Assembly: GCA_964538085.1 (NCBI GenBank)
Contig: CAZIDF010000015.1
Span: 23,622-87,621 of the forward strand
DNA from: G020348385 sp964538085
Lineage (GTDB): Bacteria; Acidobacteriota; Aminicenantia; Aminicenantales; Aminicenantaceae
Direction of reading: 5' to 3'
DNA length: 64,000 bases
Below are positions 25,690 to 33,993 of this stretch, piece after piece. Made by a program: the position numbers and the translations under genes. The notes under the pieces were generated by a model. That model worked only from the letters and a program-made list of their open reading frames with translations. It was not told the DNA's origin and did not search any database. The number at the start of each line of letters is the position of its first letter. Within the stretch, counting starts at the first letter, position 1.

Positions 25690-27369
25690 TTGAACGAAAA
25701 AGACAAGTCCACAAATAGAATGAAACAGAAACTCCAACAGTGGAAAAAAAATAGGTATGATGTGTCTCTGGATAACTCATGTCCGGGAAAAAAACCTGCC
25801 ACCACGATTTCTGGTAAAAGGATCGATGAGCTGTACACTCCGCTGGATTTAGAAAATTTCGATTATGACGAAAAGCTGGGTTTTCCTGGAGAATATCCTT
25901 TTACCCGGGGGATCCACCCAACCATGTATCAAGGAAGGCTCTGGACAATGCGGCAATTTTCCGGCTTTGGAACCGCAGAGCAAACCAACCGACGGTATAA
26001 ATATCTTCTCAATCATGGCACCACGGGTCTGAGCGTTGCCTTCCATCTGCCGACTTTGATGGGAATGGATTCAGACAATCCGTTAGCAAAGGGGGAGATC
26101 GGGAAATGTGGTGTCGCAATAGATACGTTGGCGGATATGGAGGTCCTCTTTGAGGGAATTCCTTTAGACAGAATTTCCACATCCATGACCATCAATCCCC
26201 CTGCAGCTATTCTTTGGGCCATGTATATCGCTGTGGCCGAAAAACAGGGATTTCCAGCTGAAGTGATTTCAGGAACGATCCAGAACGACATGCTGAAGGA
26301 GTATATCGCCCAAAAAACATTTATATTTCCCCCAGGGCCTTCGATGAAACTGATCGTGGATACATTCGAGTTCGGGGCCAAAAAGGTGCCGCGCTGGAAC
26401 ACCATATCGATATCTGGCTATCATATCCGCGAGGCGGGTTCAACTGCGGTCCAGGAATTGGCTTTTACTCTTCGAGATGGCATCGAGTACGTGGAATGGG
26501 CGTTAAAAAGGGGACTCGATATCGACGAGTTCGCTCCCCGGCTTTCCTTCTTTTTCAATGCGCACAACGACTTTTTCGAAGAGATCGCTAAATTCAGGGC
26601 TGCTCGAAGGATATGGGCTCATGCCATGAAGGAGCGGTTCGGTGCAAAAAATCCCAGGTCGTGGCTGTTGAGGTTTCACACACAAACCTCTGGTGTATCT
26701 CTGATGGCTCAACAACCTTACAACAATGTGATACGCGTTGCTCTCCAAGCCCTCTCCGCGGTATTGGGAGGAACCCAATCTTTGCATACAAATTCTCTAG
26801 ATGAGACATATGCGTTGCCTTCTGAAGATGCCGTAACGATTGCCCTGAGAACACAGCAGATCATCGCGCATGAAAGCGGGGTTACAAACTCGATAGATCC
26901 ATTAGGCGGATCCTATTTTGTGGAAAAACTAACGTGTGAAATGGAAGAAGAAGCGCTGGATTACATCCGCAAGATCGATGACATGGGAGGGATGGTCAAA
27001 GCTATCGAAATGGGATTCCCACAAAAGGAAATCACCAACAGTGCTTACTGGTACCAAATGGCTGTGGAGAAGAAGGAAAAAATAGTCGTGGGAGTCAATG
27101 CTTTCGAAAAAGATCATGAGCCCATATCTCTTTTGGAAATCGATGAATCGGTGGTGAAACATCACTTGGCACGGCAAATTGATGTCAAAAAAACGAGGAA
27201 TTCAGCCCAGGTTATGCAAAAATTACATGACTTGAAAAAGGCTGCTGAAGATGAGGTCAACTTGATGCCCTTTATTTTGGGTTGTGTCAGGAGTTATGCG
27301 ACTTTGGGAGAAATCACAGAAACCTTGAGGGAAGTATTCGGTGAATACGAAGAGCCGATAGATTTTTAA
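25690..27369 (+). CDS. icmA: B12-dependent acyl-CoA mutase, large subunit (isobutyryl-CoA mutase-type signature)
   Basis: The 559-residue protein is the TIM-barrel substrate subunit of the methylmalonyl-CoA mutase family (PTMYQGRLWTMRQFSGFG, LSVAFHLPT, SISGYHIREAG, HTNSLDETYALPSE, IDPLGGSYFVE). Two residues decide substrate. Methylmalonyl-CoA mutase has Tyr89 (RQYAG) and Arg207 (VRNTYIFPP), which hold the free carboxylate. Here they are Phe90 (RQFSG) and Gln208 (AQKTFIFPP), the Phe/Gln pair reported for isobutyryl-CoA mutase IcmA. Interconversion of isobutyryl- and n-butyryl-CoA is therefore more likely. The start is TTG at 25690 with only a weak site (AGAGG), and Met11 is an alternative. The cobalamin domain is the next gene. 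Confidence 0.85.
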   Translation: MNEKDKSTNRMKQKLQQWKKNRYDVSLDNSCPGKKPATTISGKRIDELYTPLDLENFDYDEKLGFPGEYPFTRGIHPTMYQGRLWTMRQFSGFGTAEQTNRRYKYLLNHGTTGLSVAFHLPTLMGMDSDNPLAKGEIGKCGVAIDTLADMEVLFEGIPLDRISTSMTINPPAAILWAMYIAVAEKQGFPAEVISGTIQNDMLKEYIAQKTFIFPPGPSMKLIVDTFEFGAKKVPRWNTISISGYHIREAGSTAVQELAFTLRDGIEYVEWALKRGLDIDEFAPRLSFFFNAHNDFFEEIAKFRAARRIWAHAMKERFGAKNPRSWLLRFHTQTSGVSLMAQQPYNNVIRVALQALSAVLGGTQSLHTNSLDETYALPSEDAVTIALRTQQIIAHESGVTNSIDPLGGSYFVEKLTCEMEEEALDYIRKIDDMGGMVKAIEMGFPQKEITNSAYWYQMAVEKKEKIVVGVNAFEKDHEPISLLEIDESVVKHHLARQIDVKKTRNSAQVMQKLHDLKKAAEDEVNLMPFILGCVRSYATLGEITETLREVFGEYEEPIDF

Positions 27370-27419
27370 GAGATGAACTGCAACGCTGTGGATCGTGATT
27401 TCGGTTTTTGGAGGAATCG

Positions 27420-27821
27420 ATGACGGACAAGAAAATACGCATTTTGGTGGCAAAACCGGGTTTGGATGGTCATGATAGAGGAGCCAAGGTTATAAGTCGG
27501 GCTCTACGGGATGCCGGATTCGAGGTTATTTATACAGGTTTGCGCAGGACTCCAGAAGAAATCGTGAATGCAGCCATCCAGGAAGATGCCGATGTCATCG
27601 GACTGAGCATTCTTTCCGGTGCCCATAATGTGCTCTTCCCCGAGCTCATGAGGCTTTTGGAGCAAAAGGGAATTGAAGACATCCGGGTGATAGCAGGCGG
27701 AATTATTCCCGAGAAGGATATTCCGGGATTAAAAAAAATCGGGATCGCCGAAATATTTTTACCCGGTTCATCGACTAAAGATATTGTGCAATGGATCCTG
27801 GATAATGTTCCAGGCGGCTAA
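27420..27821 (+). CDS. icmB: B12-dependent acyl-CoA mutase, cobalamin-binding small subunit
   Basis: The 133-residue protein is a stand-alone B12-binding domain with the DxHxxG lower-ligand motif (LDGHDRG), an SILSGAH loop and GGIIPEKDIPGL, matching the C-terminal domain of methylmalonyl-CoA mutases and the small IcmB subunit. It binds adenosylcobalamin and docks on the large subunit 50 nt upstream. GGAGG precedes the ATG at 27420. A TTG 4 codons earlier is inside the ribosome site. No MeaB/MeaI chaperone GTPase or epimerase gene is in the window. Confidence 0.92.
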   Translation: MTDKKIRILVAKPGLDGHDRGAKVISRALRDAGFEVIYTGLRRTPEEIVNAAIQEDADVIGLSILSGAHNVLFPELMRLLEQKGIEDIRVIAGGIIPEKDIPGLKKIGIAEIFLPGSSTKDIVQWILDNVPGG

Positions 27822-27839
27822 ATAAAAGGGCGAAATTTC

Positions 27840-27869
27840 TTGACATCAATTTTTCATTTGTGGTATTCA
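27840..27869 (+). promoter_or_regulatory. Predicted promoter of the LytM peptidase gene, nearly leaderless
   Basis: A perfect TTGACA (27840-27845), an 18-nt spacer and TATTCA (27864-27869) end 12 nt before the start codon. No Shine-Dalgarno is present in that gap. The predicted leader is about 5 nt. Confidence 0.55.
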
Positions 27870-27881
27870 ATGTAGACACCC

Positions 27882-28775
27882 ATGGCCAAAAAATACGTAT
27901 CTATCATCATTGTACCGCATAATAAAGCGAAATCGAGGAACATATGTCTGTCTGAAAAAACGATCAAAATCGCAGCCGGGATCGGGATTTTTGTGTTTCT
28001 AGCCCTTGCCGTATTTCTGGTCGACTACTTCACGATGAATGTGACGAGGCAAAAATACAGAGCTCTTTCCAATGAGAACGCCCAACAAAAAACAGCGATT
28101 GCCCAATACCAAGAAACCGTGGATAAATTGCAAATCACGATCGACAATTACGAAAGCTACGCCAAAAAACTCAATGTCATGGCCGGTCTTAAATCGGAAG
28201 AAATACTGGAGGGAGAACCAGGGATCGGCGGGCCAGGCGATAGTCAAGAAATAGGGAATACAGATCCGTCTCAGATCGTGGATTTCGAAAATCTTGTGGA
28301 TATCAGTCAAAAGGCAGATCGAATCACAAAAAATCTTGATACGTTGACGGCCTTTTTCGAGGATCAAACGTTACAGCTCGCTTCCACACCTACGATTTGG
28401 CCAACAAAGGGATACATGAGTTCTCCTTATGGGTGGAGAGACGATCCCTTCACGGGGAAGCGAACTTTTCATCATGGAATCGACATAGCCACATCTCACG
28501 GGAATCCCATTTATGCCACGGCGGATGGGACTGTGATCCAAGCAGTTACCGATAAAATTGGGGGAAAAACCGTTAAGCTCAAACACATGTTCGGCTATGT
28601 CACGATTTATTGTCACATGAGCAAATTTCTTGTCAAAGTAGGACAAAAAGTAAAAAGAGGAGAAACAATCGGATTAGTGGGAAGCACAGGAAAAGCCAGA
28701 GGGCCTCATGTACATTATGAAGTCCAACTCAACGGCAAAGAAAAGAATCCGTTTTATTTCCTCTTGGAAGAATAA
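27882..28775 (+). CDS. M23 (LytM) peptidase with membrane anchor and coiled coil
   Basis: The 297-residue protein has a cytoplasmic N-terminus, one membrane segment (about residues 31-48), a coiled coil to residue 90 and a C-terminal LytM domain. The zinc motifs are complete: HHGIDIA (HxxxD), HMSKFLVKVGQ and HVHYEV. Such proteins cleave peptidoglycan cross-links or activate amidases at the cell envelope. With both metal motifs intact it is predicted to be an active endopeptidase rather than an EnvC-type activator. It ends facing fmt with a 40-nt gap. The ATG lacks a ribosome site, in line with the promoter just upstream. Confidence 0.88.
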   Translation: MAKKYVSIIIVPHNKAKSRNICLSEKTIKIAAGIGIFVFLALAVFLVDYFTMNVTRQKYRALSNENAQQKTAIAQYQETVDKLQITIDNYESYAKKLNVMAGLKSEEILEGEPGIGGPGDSQEIGNTDPSQIVDFENLVDISQKADRITKNLDTLTAFFEDQTLQLASTPTIWPTKGYMSSPYGWRDDPFTGKRTFHHGIDIATSHGNPIYATADGTVIQAVTDKIGGKTVKLKHMFGYVTIYCHMSKFLVKVGQKVKRGETIGLVGSTGKARGPHVHYEVQLNGKEKNPFYFLLEE

Positions 28776-28815
28776 ACAGTTTCCCCGCATTCTTCGATCA
28801 AAAACTGCACATCAT

Positions 28816-29748
28816 TCAGTCGAAACTTTTTCCTGGGCTAATTTGTGTCCCTTGAGAAAAAGCGAAGGCGGTCATGACTTTTTTGCCCTCAGGTTGGAGC
28901 TCTTCGATGAGATAGCTGCTATTTTGGCCGCATTTTACCTGGATTCCGGCTTTATTTACATCCAGTATTTCACCAGGTGTTCCGCATTGTGTTTGGCTCT
29001 CCTGTTTTTTCCCCATGATAATTTTTATTCTTTTTTGGCCGAAAAAGGAAAAAGCAGACGGCCATGGAGTGAAAGCTCTGATTTTTCTGTCGATTTCGAT
29101 GGCATTTTTTGACCAGTCTAGTCTTCCATCTTCTTTTTTCAGCAGAGGAGCGAAGGTGGCCTCTGAATGGTCCTGTTTCATTTTCTGGATAGAATCGATC
29201 TGTTTTATAGTATGGCATAAGAGTTCTGAACCGATTTTTGCGAGTCGAAGTTCTAAATCATGTGCATATTCCCCAGGATGAATGGACAATTCTTTCTTTG
29301 AAAGGATGTCTCCTTCATCCATTTTTTCGTTCAGTTCAATTATAGACACCCCTGTATTTTTCTCTCCATTCAATATACTCCAATGCACGGGAGATGCCCC
29401 TCGGTATTTAGGCAGCAAGGAAAAATGCAAATTGATGGAATTGTATTTCGGGTAATAGATGATAGAGGCGGGGAGGATCTGTCCGTAAGCCACAACAACA
29501 TTTATGTCCGGATCGATCTCTTTCAATCTTTCAAGAGCTACAGGGTCCTTTCTGATCTTTTCCGGTTGATACACCGGTATGTTGTTTGCTTGTGCAAAGA
29601 CTTTTACCGGAGGAGAGACCATTTTTTTTCCTCTCCCGGCAGGCCTATCCGGTTTGGTGATGATGAGCTCTACGCGATGTCCTTCTTCGATTATTCTACG
29701 AAGGGATTGGACAGCAGAGTCAGGGCTCCCAAAGAACACGATCTTCAT
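28816..29748 (-). CDS. fmt: Methionyl-tRNA formyltransferase
   Basis: Fmt formylates initiator Met-tRNA using 10-formyl-tetrahydrofolate. The 310-residue protein shows the formyltransferase core, with NLHFSLLPKYRGASPVHW including the catalytic Asn-His pair, then MDEGDILS. A C-terminal OB-like domain (TPWPSAF...) follows. The ATG overlaps the def stop as ATGA. The def-fmt pair is a common bacterial arrangement joining addition and removal of the formyl group. Confidence 0.97.
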   Translation of the reverse strand: MKIVFFGSPDSAVQSLRRIIEEGHRVELIITKPDRPAGRGKKMVSPPVKVFAQANNIPVYQPEKIRKDPVALERLKEIDPDINVVVAYGQILPASIIYYPKYNSINLHFSLLPKYRGASPVHWSILNGEKNTGVSIIELNEKMDEGDILSKKELSIHPGEYAHDLELRLAKIGSELLCHTIKQIDSIQKMKQDHSEATFAPLLKKEDGRLDWSKNAIEIDRKIRAFTPWPSAFSFFGQKRIKIIMGKKQESQTQCGTPGEILDVNKAGIQVKCGQNSSYLIEELQPEGKKVMTAFAFSQGTQISPGKSFD

Positions 29749-30275
29749 TCTTCGTTATTCTTATCCTTCTGCTTTTTGAGTTTTTTGCGGATAAGGTTTT
29801 TTTTGAGAGGAGAGAGGTGTTCGATAAAAAGCTTTCCATTGACATGATCGATCTCGTGACAGAAAACTCGAGCCAGGAGATCTTCAGCTTCGATTATTTT
29901 TTCCTTGCCATCCAGATCGACTCCTTTTATGACCACTCGGTAGGGCCTAGAGACTTTCTCATTAATCCCGGGCACAGAAAGGCACCCTTCCTCGATGATG
30001 GTTTCGCCCTCCTGGTGCAGAAGCTCTGGGTTCACCAGTACGATCAAATCCGAACTGTTCTCTCCTACAGAGAGGTCGATTGTGATGAGCTGGATACTCT
30101 GGTTTACCTGAGGAGCAGCCAAGCCGACTCCTGGGGCAAAATGCATGGTTTTGACCATCTGCATTGCAAGATCGTGAATGTGTTGGTCTAAGTTGGTTAT
30201 TTTGTCAGCTTTCCTGTTGAGCACAGGGTTGCCGATCGTGATGATTTCCAGGACCGCTTCTTCGTTGGATTCCAT
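29745..30275 (-). CDS. def: Peptide deformylase
   Basis: Def removes the N-formyl group from new proteins. The 176-residue protein has the three metal/active-site motifs GVGLAAPQ, EGCLSVP and HEIDH in order. A charged tail (KKLKKQKDKNNEE) follows. The start is uncertain: ATG at 30275 gives the usual short N-terminus, while an in-frame GTG at 30284 adds three residues. Neither has a clear Shine-Dalgarno. A promoter-like sequence ends 5 to 14 nt upstream of these codons. Confidence 0.95.
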   Translation of the reverse strand: MESNEEAVLEIITIGNPVLNRKADKITNLDQHIHDLAMQMVKTMHFAPGVGLAAPQVNQSIQLITIDLSVGENSSDLIVLVNPELLHQEGETIIEEGCLSVPGINEKVSRPYRVVIKGVDLDGKEKIIEAEDLLARVFCHEIDHVNGKLFIEHLSPLKKNLIRKKLKKQKDKNNEE

Positions 30276-30289
30276 TGTTCTCACTTATT

Positions 30290-30318
30290 ATTGTAGAAAA
30301 AATTCTCTTTTTGGTAAA
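30290..30318 (-). promoter_or_regulatory. Predicted promoter of def-fmt
   Basis: On the minus strand TTTACC (30313-30318), a 17-nt spacer and TACAAT (30290-30295) precede def. Depending on the start codon used, the leader would be absent or about 7 nt. Confidence 0.45.
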
Positions 30319-30344
30319 GGTATTTGATTGTATGGGGACGTTCC

Positions 30345-30701
30345 CTAAAGATTTTTAAAGGTGATGAATTTGTTTTTCTCTAAGTTTTGGAAAAAGATCC
30401 TGAGGCGATCGTACAAGGGCTCTACTTTGTCGCCGAATTTTTCTTTCAGCTTGTTGCCGATGTCTTCCACGTTATTTCTGCCATCACAAAGATCCCATGT
30501 GAAGGAACCGATATCATCCAATTTGATCTTATAGTTCGGACTTTTCAAGCGAGGAAGGATGTGTTTGGCAAATAAGGGGTGTCGGTATTTTGGTTTGAGG
30601 AGGACGGAGAATCCGTCCTCCGATTTTTCCGACTTTATGTTTTGTTCGGGAATCAGCTCAAGAAGGTTGACTGGGGAAGGCTCATCCTTCTGTTTTTTCA
30701 C
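30345..30701 (-). CDS. PqqD-like protein
   Basis: The 118-residue protein matches the PqqD family: LDDIGSFTWDLCDGRNNVEDIGNKLKEKF followed by a helix ending in FFQNLEKNKFITF. PqqD and related domains bind precursor peptides of ribosomally made, modified products for their radical SAM partner. Here there is no adjacent radical SAM or precursor peptide. It begins with GTG at 30701, 20 nt inside the OPT transporter gene, so the pair is coupled. About 40 N-terminal residues lie outside the domain. Role unknown: recognition of a peptide carried by the transporter is only a guess. Confidence 0.8.
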   Translation of the reverse strand: MKKQKDEPSPVNLLELIPEQNIKSEKSEDGFSVLLKPKYRHPLFAKHILPRLKSPNYKIKLDDIGSFTWDLCDGRNNVEDIGNKLKEKFGDKVEPLYDRLRIFFQNLEKNKFITFKNL

Positions 30702-32724
30702 TTTCCTGTCCGTATTCTCCTGATGTCACGAACTTTTTATACGGGAAATAAATCATGATGAAACCGAGAATAAAGAAGATCAGCAATCCAAACCATGGAT
30801 TATCCAAGGATTCTGGCATATTGACATTCAATCCCTTGATTGCAGCTGTGATGATCCCCAGCAAGGCCTGGCCTGCGATCAATCCAGAAGCGATCAACAG
30901 GCCGATGTTTTCCACGATTTCTTTCCCTCTTCTAGTGGGATTTTTCTTCGTCACACTCCTATCCAGGTAATGCTTAATAACACCTCCAAAAAATATGCAG
31001 GCGGTGGCCCGGAAGGGAAGATACATGCCCACGGCGATGAGCATGGGCGAAGGAGATCCGATGAGAATCAAGACGATCGCAAGCAGCATCCCTGCGATCA
31101 CCAGAGGCCATGCCATTTCTCCCCCGACGATTCCCTTGGCCATGGTAGCCATAAGACCGGCTTGAGGAGCTGGTAGATCGTTACTCCCGATTCCCATGGT
31201 GTTGTGCAGGAGCTGCAAGGAGAAAGTAAGAGTTAAAGCTGCAGCCACAACACCGATGATTCCACCTATCTGCATTCGCCACGGCGTACCGCCTAGTATA
31301 TGCCCTACTTTCCAGTCTTGGATCATATCTCCTGCCACCCCTGCCACACAGCAAACAACAGCTGCAACCCCCAAAACAGCAGCGATCCCTTCGTTCCCTC
31401 TTTGTCCCATCAGCACCATCATCAGGGCAGCGATAAGAAGAGTTGTCAGGGTCAGGCCTGAGATCGGATTGGAAGAGGAACCGATGATTCCGACAAGGTA
31501 TCCAGCAACGGCGGCAAACAGCAATCCCATGACGACCATAACAAGAGCTGCAACCAAGGCAGATCCGATATTGTGCGTAAAGATATGGTACAGGACAACC
31601 ATGGGTATGATCAGAGCGAGGATGGAAATGACGATCGTTGAGAAGGGGAGATCCTTATCGGTTCGCAGCGTCTCTACCTCACCTCCACTCCGTGTTTTTT
31701 TGACGTCTTTGATCGAGCGGCCGATCCCTGCCATGAGGCTTTTTCTCATTCTGAATAGCGTGAAAAAGGCTCCGACAAGCATAGCCCCCACGGCGATGGG
31801 TTTGATCAGGGCATTGTAAGCGGAAGCGGCCATAGTAGTCCATGTCCATCCAGAATTGAGTGCTGTCACTTGAGCCACAACGTCTCCAAGGTTATCTCCA
31901 TATATAAAAAGCATGAAAGGCATCAAGAAAAGCCAGCCAAGAACTCCTCCAGAAAATGTTAATGCTGCCAATTTGGGCCCGATGATGTAGCCGACTCCGG
32001 TCATAGCAGCATTAGCAGCAGGGGACTCGATGAACATTCTCCCCTTTATTTGAGCTATCTGATCAGTCGGCGTTCCTTCAGGAGGGAATACCTGCACATT
32101 GTCTTCGTTGAGATATCTTATTTTGGAAAGACCGGGGATGTTGAAAACGGTGCTGATGTAGGGTTTGATCAGACGGATCCCGTTGTTGCTTGAAAAAAAT
32201 TCGATCAATCCTCCCAAACCCATCGCCCAGAACATGTAGGCGGCGTCCGAGCCTCCTTTTTGTCCGGCTTTGACCATCTCTGCGCAAGCAACGCTCTCAG
32301 GGAAGGGGAGATCAGCGTCTTCGACAAGTGTTCTCCTGACGAGAATGATGAACAGCACTCCCAGTATGCCACCGATCAGCATGAGGAGCGAAGATTTGAC
32401 AAGGTCGAATTTCTCCCATACGCCAGTCATCAAAAAAGCCGGGATGGTGAAAATGGCTCCTGCAGCCAGGGCTTCTCCAACAGCTCCAGTCGTACGGGCA
32501 AAATTTTCTTCCAGGATGCTCCCTTTGAATATTTTAAGTACAGCCATGGCAATCACCGCAGCCGGAAAGGTTGCGGCAACGGTCATCCCGACGAGGAGAC
32601 CGAGATACGCGTTGGCTGCGCCAAGAATGACTGCCATTAGGATTCCCAGAAGAATAGCTTTGAGGGAGATCTCTTTCATGGACTGTTCAGCTGGGACGTA
32701 TGGCTTGAAGGCTTGGTCGCTCAT
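30682..32724 (-). CDS. OPT-family oligopeptide transporter
   Basis: The 680-residue protein has about 15 membrane segments and the OPT pattern GAANAYLGLLVGMTVAATFPAAVIAMAVL at residues 35-65, with repeats later (SSNPISGLT, GGTPWRMQIGGIIG, GSPSPMLIAVGMYLP). OPT carriers import oligopeptides or metal-chelate complexes using the proton gradient. The bacterial subgroup seen here is not well characterised. AAGGAGG precedes the ATG. A second, shorter paralogue lies at 44615-46528. The gene is divergent from mreB. Confidence 0.92.
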   Translation of the reverse strand: MSDQAFKPYVPAEQSMKEISLKAILLGILMAVILGAANAYLGLLVGMTVAATFPAAVIAMAVLKIFKGSILEENFARTTGAVGEALAAGAIFTIPAFLMTGVWEKFDLVKSSLLMLIGGILGVLFIILVRRTLVEDADLPFPESVACAEMVKAGQKGGSDAAYMFWAMGLGGLIEFFSSNNGIRLIKPYISTVFNIPGLSKIRYLNEDNVQVFPPEGTPTDQIAQIKGRMFIESPAANAAMTGVGYIIGPKLAALTFSGGVLGWLFLMPFMLFIYGDNLGDVVAQVTALNSGWTWTTMAASAYNALIKPIAVGAMLVGAFFTLFRMRKSLMAGIGRSIKDVKKTRSGGEVETLRTDKDLPFSTIVISILALIIPMVVLYHIFTHNIGSALVAALVMVVMGLLFAAVAGYLVGIIGSSSNPISGLTLTTLLIAALMMVLMGQRGNEGIAAVLGVAAVVCCVAGVAGDMIQDWKVGHILGGTPWRMQIGGIIGVVAAALTLTFSLQLLHNTMGIGSNDLPAPQAGLMATMAKGIVGGEMAWPLVIAGMLLAIVLILIGSPSPMLIAVGMYLPFRATACIFFGGVIKHYLDRSVTKKNPTRRGKEIVENIGLLIASGLIAGQALLGIITAAIKGLNVNMPESLDNPWFGLLIFFILGFIMIYFPYKKFVTSGEYGQESEKTEG

Positions 32725-32762
32725 TCCTACCTCCTTGCTTTAAAAGATAAAAAATTTTCTTG

Positions 32763-32791
32763 AATATATATTTTGCCGAAACAAAAATCAA
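32763..32791 (-). promoter_or_regulatory. Predicted promoter of OPT-PqqD
   Basis: On the minus strand TTGATT (32786-32791), a 17-nt spacer and TATATT (32763-32768) lie 38 nt before the OPT start. The leader of about 30 nt contains AAGGAGG. Confidence 0.55.
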
Positions 32792-32888
32792 GAGAAAAAT
32801 GCACATTAAAATCAAGATTAAATCAAAAGAATGGACTGTGCGACTAAACGGTCCTGCGAAGCGTTACTCTTTCGATGAGAAATTTCAT

Positions 32889-32917
32889 TTGCGCGAATCC
32901 TGAATTTGTGCTAAATA
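32889..32917 (+). promoter_or_regulatory. Predicted promoter of the mreB operon
   Basis: TTGCGC (32889-32894), a 17-nt spacer and TAAATA (32912-32917) precede mreB by 26 nt. AAGGA is at 32934-32938. The match is weak to moderate. Confidence 0.4.
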
Positions 32918-32943
32918 AGTTGTGTAAATAGAGAAGGATACGC

Positions 32944-33975
32944 ATGAGTTTAGTAAGTTGGTTTAAAGAACGCTTGTTTTGTGATCTCGCTATCGATCTA
33001 GGAACAGCCAACACGCTCGTTTATTTAAAAGGCAAAGGAATCATTGTTCAGGAACCCTCCATCGTTGTTGTGAATAAACAAACAGGGAAAGTGGAAGCGG
33101 TAGGTAAGCGGGCAAAAGACATGCTTGGAAAGACACCCACCAGTGTGCTTGCCATCAAACCGATGAGGGATGGAGTCATCGCGGATTTTGAAATCGCTGA
33201 AAAAATGTTGGATTTTTTTATCAAAAGGGCCACAAACAATCGTGGTTTTTTATTGCGACCTCGGATCGTGATCGGCATCCCGACAGGAATAACCCAGGTC
33301 GAAAGACGCGCTGTCAAAGATGTGGCGATGAGAGCGAAGGCTTCGGAGGTTTACCTTGTCGAACAGCCCATGTCAGCCTCGGTCGGCGCTGAACTGCCTA
33401 TATCCGAACCCACGGGCAACATGATCGTCGATATCGGGGGCGGCACGACAGACATCGCTGTCATTTCTTTGAATGGGATCGTTTTCAACCACTCCATACG
33501 CATCGCTGGGAATGAGATGGATGAGAGCATAATCCAAAACATCAAGAAGAAGTACAATTTGTTGATCGGGGAGAGAACTGCGGAACAAGTGAAGATGCAG
33601 ATTGGTTCGGCCTATCCTTTGGATGAGCCGATGACTCTAGAGATCAAGGGAAGAGATTTGAGAGAAGGGATTCCTAAAACCATCGTGGTCGATGATCAAG
33701 AGATCCGTGAGTCTCTAGAGGACGTGGTGGCCGCTATCGTGAATGCCGTCCGCATAGCTTTAGAGAAAACTCCCCCCGAACTTTCTGCGGATATAATCGA
33801 CAGGGGAATCGTTCTCACCGGTGGAGGAGCTCTCCTGAAAAATATTGATAAGAGAATTCGGGAAGAAACTCAACTTCCGGTTTTTATCACGGAGGATCCA
33901 TTGACCACCGTGGTGCTTGGCGCGGGCAAGATGCTGGATGATTTCGAACTGTTGAAAAAAATATCTTTGATCTAA
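32944..33975 (+). CDS. mreB: Rod shape-determining protein MreB
   Basis: MreB is the actin homologue whose membrane filaments guide lateral wall synthesis. The 343-residue protein has the actin-fold phosphate motifs DLGTANTLVY and VDIGGGTTDIAVISL, an LTGGGALLKNID adenosine motif, and normal length. The N-terminus MSLVSWFKERLF could form a membrane-binding amphipathic helix. It leads mreB-mreC-mreD-mrdA-rodA, the standard elongasome order, implying a rod-shaped cell. Confidence 0.98.
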   Translation: MSLVSWFKERLFCDLAIDLGTANTLVYLKGKGIIVQEPSIVVVNKQTGKVEAVGKRAKDMLGKTPTSVLAIKPMRDGVIADFEIAEKMLDFFIKRATNNRGFLLRPRIVIGIPTGITQVERRAVKDVAMRAKASEVYLVEQPMSASVGAELPISEPTGNMIVDIGGGTTDIAVISLNGIVFNHSIRIAGNEMDESIIQNIKKKYNLLIGERTAEQVKMQIGSAYPLDEPMTLEIKGRDLREGIPKTIVVDDQEIRESLEDVVAAIVNAVRIALEKTPPELSADIIDRGIVLTGGGALLKNIDKRIREETQLPVFITEDPLTTVVLGAGKMLDDFELLKKISLI

Positions 33976-33993
33976 AAACATTTATCTTAGGGA

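Noticed and set aside
25690..27369. Annotation as methylmalonyl-CoA mutase
   Set aside because: The family fits, but Phe90 and Gln208 replace the carboxylate-binding Tyr and Arg, so the isobutyryl-type label is preferred.
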